In this document: positions 60,507 to 64,000 of the stretch, piece by piece
Layout: each line of letters begins with the position of its first letter
Position numbering within the stretch: position 1 is the stretch's first letter
Assembly (NCBI GenBank): GCA_030949705.1
Contig: JAUZSF010000001.1
Span: 1 to 64,000 of the forward strand
From: Robiginitomaculum sp.
Lineage (GTDB): Bacteria > Pseudomonadota > Alphaproteobacteria > Caulobacterales > Maricaulaceae
Length of the DNA stretch: 64,000 nucleotides
Direction: 5' to 3'
Program-made: the position numbers and the translations under genes
The notes under the pieces: model-generated
Databases searched by the model: none
What the model was told of the DNA's origin: nothing
Seen by the model: only the letters and a program-made list of their open reading frames with translations

Positions 60507-63003
60507 TCAGGCGCGCTTTGTCTGTACGTTTGTCAATGAAGAAGAACGCGATGTCGCCTTGCTGATTTCCAGGATCAGGTCTTTGGGATTGATCGGCTTG
60601 GAAACAAAGCCGCACATGCCTGCCGCCAGATAGGCCTCTTTGTCCCCGGCCATGGCATTGGCAGTAATGGCAATAATGGGGGTGTTGGCATTCGGCCCCG
60701 TGCCAGTCTGGATCATCCGTGTCGCCTCAATACCACCGATATTTGGCATTTGTATATCCATCAGGATCACGTCAAAGTAGGCGGTATCGGCCATTTTATA
60801 GGCTTGGGCACCATCCTCGGCAAAGCTGAGATCATACGGCATTTTAGAGAGGATCGCCCGCATAACCTTTCGGTTGATGGCATTGTCTTCGGCAACCAGA
60901 ATTTTCAGCTGTCGGGGTTTTGGGGCGCTTTGTGGGGTCGTTTTATCACCGATGGATTTGGCGCTGTCGGTTTTTTTCAGGGCCAGCTTGAACACAAAGG
61001 CCGCCCCCTGTTCATAGGCGCTATCATATTTAAGGGTGCCCCCCATAATATTGGCCAGATTGACGCTGATCGAGAGGCCCAGCCCGGTACCACCATGGCG
61101 GCGTGATACGCTTTGATCTTCCTGGGAAAACGGCTTGAAAATTTCTGCTACTTTATAACGGTTGATCCCGGGGCCAGTGTCTTCGATACGAAATTCCAGC
61201 TGTTTTACATTTTCAACATCATGGGCCTTTACCGTCAGGGTAATGTAACCGTTTTGGGTGAATTTACAGGCATTGGACAACAGGTTGGACAGGATCTGAC
61301 CCAGGCGGGTTTCATCCCCCAAAACCATATCGCTGATATCGCCCTCGATTACGGTGTTCAGCGTCAGGCCTTTTTGCTGGATCGGTTGTTGCCATAACGC
61401 GATGGTGCGGTTGATCACGTCCTGAACGCAAAGGGCGCGACTTTCCAGAGTCATTTTTCCAGCTTCGATTTTGGATATGTCCAGAATGTCATTCAAGATG
61501 ACCATCAAGGCCTTTGCCGACTGTTTGATCACCCCCACATTCTCGTGCTGTTTCTCGGATAATTCACCGCCCAGCACCGCCTCGGTCATGCCGATCACCC
61601 CGTTCATGGGGGTGCGGATTTCATGGCTCATGGCGGCCAGAAACTCTGACTTGACCTGATTGGCTTTCACGGCATCGTTAAGGGCCTTGTTCAACAATTG
61701 AGTTCGTTCGTTAACCCGCTGTTCCAGCCATTCATTGGTCTGCGACAATTGTTTGCTCAGGTCCTCGGTATGGCGAACCGTGCGGTTGATCCGGCGGCCC
61801 AGCGTGGTGGCCTGGGCGATAATACTGGTGATCAGGGCCACATAGATGAGCAACCATCCTGGCGCACCGCTGACATGGTGCGCGACAATGCCGATGGATA
61901 CGACAATGAAGGAAATGCCAAGGCCGACCAGCAAAAAAGTTGCATCATTCAGGCGTGCCCTCGCCGCCATCCACAGCCCGATCATGGCCGCCAGCGCGGT
62001 AAGCATCATGCCGGCTTCGTAAACATAAACCGCCGAAGAAAAATGATAGGTGCTCAATACCAGCAAGGACAGGGCCGCCGCGCCATTATAGATCAGAATG
62101 GCCCGATGTACGGTTTTGCTGAAAAATTGTGGGTACAGACTGGCGATGAAGGCAAATCCGGCATAGGCGCCAACCACCATGGAAAGGTATTCAAGACGTA
62201 ACAGGGTCTGACCGGAAATAAAGGGAAAGGCCTCGACAAACACGCCCTTGCTGGTACCGATATGGGTGGCGATCGCCAGCAGATAGAGGGCAAAATACAG
62301 GGGCGTACGAAAAGAACGCTGGGTAAAATACATCACCAGACAATAGCCCATCAGAGCCAGCATGCCGCTGACCAGGGCTACAAGAAAAATCTCATAGCGG
62401 GCCTGCCCGGTCATGATTTCCTTGGCTGATCCCAGAATCAAAGCGGTGGTCATACCGCCTCGGGCGTGAAAATGATTGGAAATATAGATGTCCAGGTCCA
62501 GGGTGTCCTGATTGATGGCTGCGCCAGGTAATGCAAAGGCATCAACAATATAATAGGGTTTCTCTTTGGCCTTGGTGCTGCTGGGTTTGCCGATCATCCG
62601 GACCAGCTCTCCATTGGCAACGGTGGCCGTTGCATAGGTCAGGCCAGGTAATTTCAGGGCCAGATGCGGGACGTTTTTGGGGAGTAGGATGTGTAATCGG
62701 TAGGTGCCATAACCCCGCCCGTCAGAGATGTCCCCGTTAAAATTTGTGCCCCGCCATGGGTGGGGCACATTGACCATAGAGAAGGCATTCTCATTTGCCG
62801 CTGCACCCTCGTGAATGAAATGTTTCCAGGTAAAATTCCACTCCCCCCTTCAAAGGGATGGCGCTATGGGGTTTACTGAAATCCCAGTCTCGAAGGTCCA
62901 GAATACCATTTTTGGCTGCGGGTACGGGGCGATCCGCGCTGGCCCGGAACGGACTGGCAATTATCACCACACAGGCCAACAGCAGGAACATAAACGTTCG
63001 CAT
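60507..63003 (-). CDS. 7TM-DISM hybrid histidine kinase, one frameshift as written
   Basis: Domains in order: signal peptide (MRTFMFLLLACVVIIASPFRASA, from ATG 63003), periplasmic DISM-type domain (NGILDLRDWDFSKPHSAIPLKGGVEFYL...VNVPHPWRGTNFNGDISDGRGYGTYRL), seven membrane helices, coiled coil, HisKA (AMSHEIRTPMNGVIGM), HATPase (LLSNACKFT, EDTGPGI, GGTGLGLSI) and a receiver (ILMDIQMPNIGG; SKPI). The frame breaks at about 62818-62820 (AAA on the plus strand); removing one base joins EFYLETF to IHEGAAANENAFSMVNV. Total is about 831 residues. The ligand is probably a carbohydrate or envelope signal. The separate open frames are 62791-63030 and 60507-62777. Confidence 0.88.
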
Positions 63004-63102
63004 TATTTCTCCCCGAGCTTTACTGCACAAATTCAGTAAAGGTCCGGCGTGTCTAAATGCAAAGTGCTGAAATTCTTTTAATGCGCCCCTAAAAATATTT
63101 TT

Positions 63103-63669
63103 TTAATGGGGGGCGCGTTTGGCCAATATACGCTGCAAGGTTCGTCTATGCATGTTCAGCCGCCGGGCGGTTTCTGAAACATTGTGATTACACAGCTCGT
63201 ACACCCGCTGAATATGCTCCCATCTCACCCGGTCAGCACTCATCGGGTTCACTGGCGGTTCGGGGGCTGATCCGGGCATGGCCAATAAGGCCTTGACCAC
63301 ATCATCGGCGTCGGCGGGCTTGGCCAGATAATCAATGGCCCCGGCTTTGACCGCGGCCACGGCGGTGGCAATATTGCCATAGCCGGTCAGCATGATGACG
63401 CGGCAATCGGGGCGGCGGGTGTGCAGATCATTGACCACTTCCAGGCCATTGCCGTCTTCCAGACGCATGTCCAGCACCGCAAAGGCGGGCGGGTTCATGC
63501 GGGCAATGTCCATGGCTTCGGCCACGGTGCTGACCGCGCTGACAATAAAGCCGCGGGCGGTTAATGCTCGGCCCAGACGCGTGCGAAACGGGGCATCGTC
63601 ATCCAGTATCAGCAAGGTGTGATCGGCAGGAAGATCAAGTTTGCTCTGTTGGCTATCCATGGTTTCCAT
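63103..63669 (-). CDS. actR: Response regulator of the RegA/ActR/PrrA type
   Basis: A 188-residue regulator. The receiver (residues about 15-130) has acidic pocket ILDDD, phospho-acceptor D67 (AVLDMRLEDGNG) and K near LAKPAD. The C-terminal Fis-type HTH is NVSETARRLNMHRRTLQRILAKRAPH, the invariant RegA/ActR signature. RegA proteins control photosynthesis, nitrogen fixation, CO2 fixation or respiratory genes according to redox state. It lies 29 bases downstream of the ActS-type kinase in the same orientation. The first three codons (METMD) leave a choice between ATG 63669 and ATG 63660. Confidence 0.92.
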   Translation of the reverse strand: METMDSQQSKLDLPADHTLLILDDDAPFRTRLGRALTARGFIVSAVSTVAEAMDIARMNPPAFAVLDMRLEDGNGLEVVNDLHTRRPDCRVIMLTGYGNIATAVAAVKAGAIDYLAKPADADDVVKALLAMPGSAPEPPVNPMSADRVRWEHIQRVYELCNHNVSETARRLNMHRRTLQRILAKRAPH

Positions 63670-63698
63670 TATGCTTGCCTTTGTATTGTTTGTGGCCC

Positions 63699-64000
63699 CT
63701 ATATAGTGGTCTGTGTCTCAACGTTCACGCGCGGCCAAATGACGCGGACCATAGCGCCACCCAGTCTATCACTTTTTCCCAGCTTTATCACGCCGTCGGT
63801 GCGTTCAATCAGGGTGGTGGCAATAAAAATGCCCAGGCCCATACCTCCATGGCCTTGTGAATCCCCCCCGGCGCGAGTGGTGACATATGGCTCGCCCAGC
63901 TTTTCCCGGATCGAATCCGAGAACCCCGGGCCGTCATCACTGATGACAATTTCAATCCAGTTATCATCCCAAAATCCGCTCAGATCCACTTTTGAGCGGG
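63699..64000 (-). CDS. actS: Redox sensor kinase of the RegB/ActS type, C-terminal part only
   Basis: Only the last 100 or so residues are in the window; the gene continues past the right edge. Visible is the ATPase domain end: WIEIVISDDGPGFSDSIREKLGEPYVTTRAGGDSQGHGGMGLGIFIATTLIERT. The EPYVTTR and GGMGLGIFIA strings are characteristic of RegB/ActS/PrrB. The redox-active Cys and quinone-binding membrane part lie outside. It pairs with the adjacent ActR. Confidence 0.9.
   Translation of the reverse strand, partial: RSKVDLSGFWDDNWIEIVISDDGPGFSDSIREKLGEPYVTTRAGGDSQGHGGMGLGIFIATTLIERTDGVIKLGKSDRLGGAMVRVIWPRVNVETQTTI

Overview
The window reads as chromosomal DNA of a free-living alphaproteobacterium of moderately high GC. 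The main pointers are a RegB/ActS-RegA/ActR two-component pair at the right edge, a DivL-like kinase with Tyr in place of the phospho-accepting His, a RutR-like TetR regulator beside pyrimidine-degradation genes, and intergenic palindromes of the kind common in alphaproteobacteria. I cannot fix the genus. Nearly all the DNA is coding. No rRNA, CRISPR array, prophage or plasmid machinery is visible; there is one tRNA and one broken IS3-family element.

Layout. 1-1.2 kb: IS3-family element with a damaged transposase. 1.2-3.2 kb: a GNAT acetyltransferase, an alanine-glyoxylate-type aminotransferase and tRNA-Met(CAU). 3.3-9 kb: branched-chain 2-oxoacid dehydrogenase operon (E1, E2, E3) with a divergent Lrp/AsnC regulator. 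9-15 kb: a LysR regulator, a small exported TPR protein, and lysine/DAP genes (asd, dapE) mixed with rarD and an inositol-monophosphatase-family gene. 15-25 kb: efp, Sel1-repeat protein, thiE, HAD phosphatases, a degenerate HK-receiver protein, CaCA antiporter, SDR-folB, uvrC and a CDP-alcohol phosphatidyltransferase. 25-29 kb: soluble globin-coupled chemoreceptor, small exported protein, acyltransferase and DEAD-box helicase. 29.6-34.5 kb: peptide-type ABC importer. 34.5-44.7 kb: a complete reductive pyrimidine-degradation cluster on the minus strand. 45-58 kb: PLP decarboxylase, ligA, LytTR regulator, small exported and membrane proteins, PqqB-like MBL protein, LysR, DivL-like kinase and CPA1 antiporter. 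58-64 kb: PBP1A, 7TM-DISM hybrid kinase, ActR and the C-terminus of ActS.

How the genes work together. The pyrimidine cluster encodes every step from uracil/thymine to central metabolism: NCS1 uptake, PreTA reduction, dihydropyrimidinase, beta-ureidopropionase, omega-amino-acid transaminase and (methyl)malonate-semialdehyde dehydrogenase. It is headed by a TetR regulator and a perfect RutR-type operator. The bkd operon feeds branched-chain amino-acid carbon into the same acyl-CoA pool.

Reliability. Many genes are interrupted, and nearly every interruption is one extra base in a homopolymer: uvrC four times, a CelD-like GNAT twice, mmsA, the omega-transaminase, PBP1A and the DISM kinase once each. 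The E1alpha-E1beta fusion and an overlong tRNA acceptor strand fit the same pattern. I read these mostly as sequencing errors, so such genes are given as full-length loci with the break positions stated.

Most interesting items: a palindromic repeat unit captured in frame inside the E2 linker and present twice, as an inverted pair, between genes 32 kb away; the Tyr-type DivL-like kinase; the RutR-type operator; and the degenerate HK-receiver protein.
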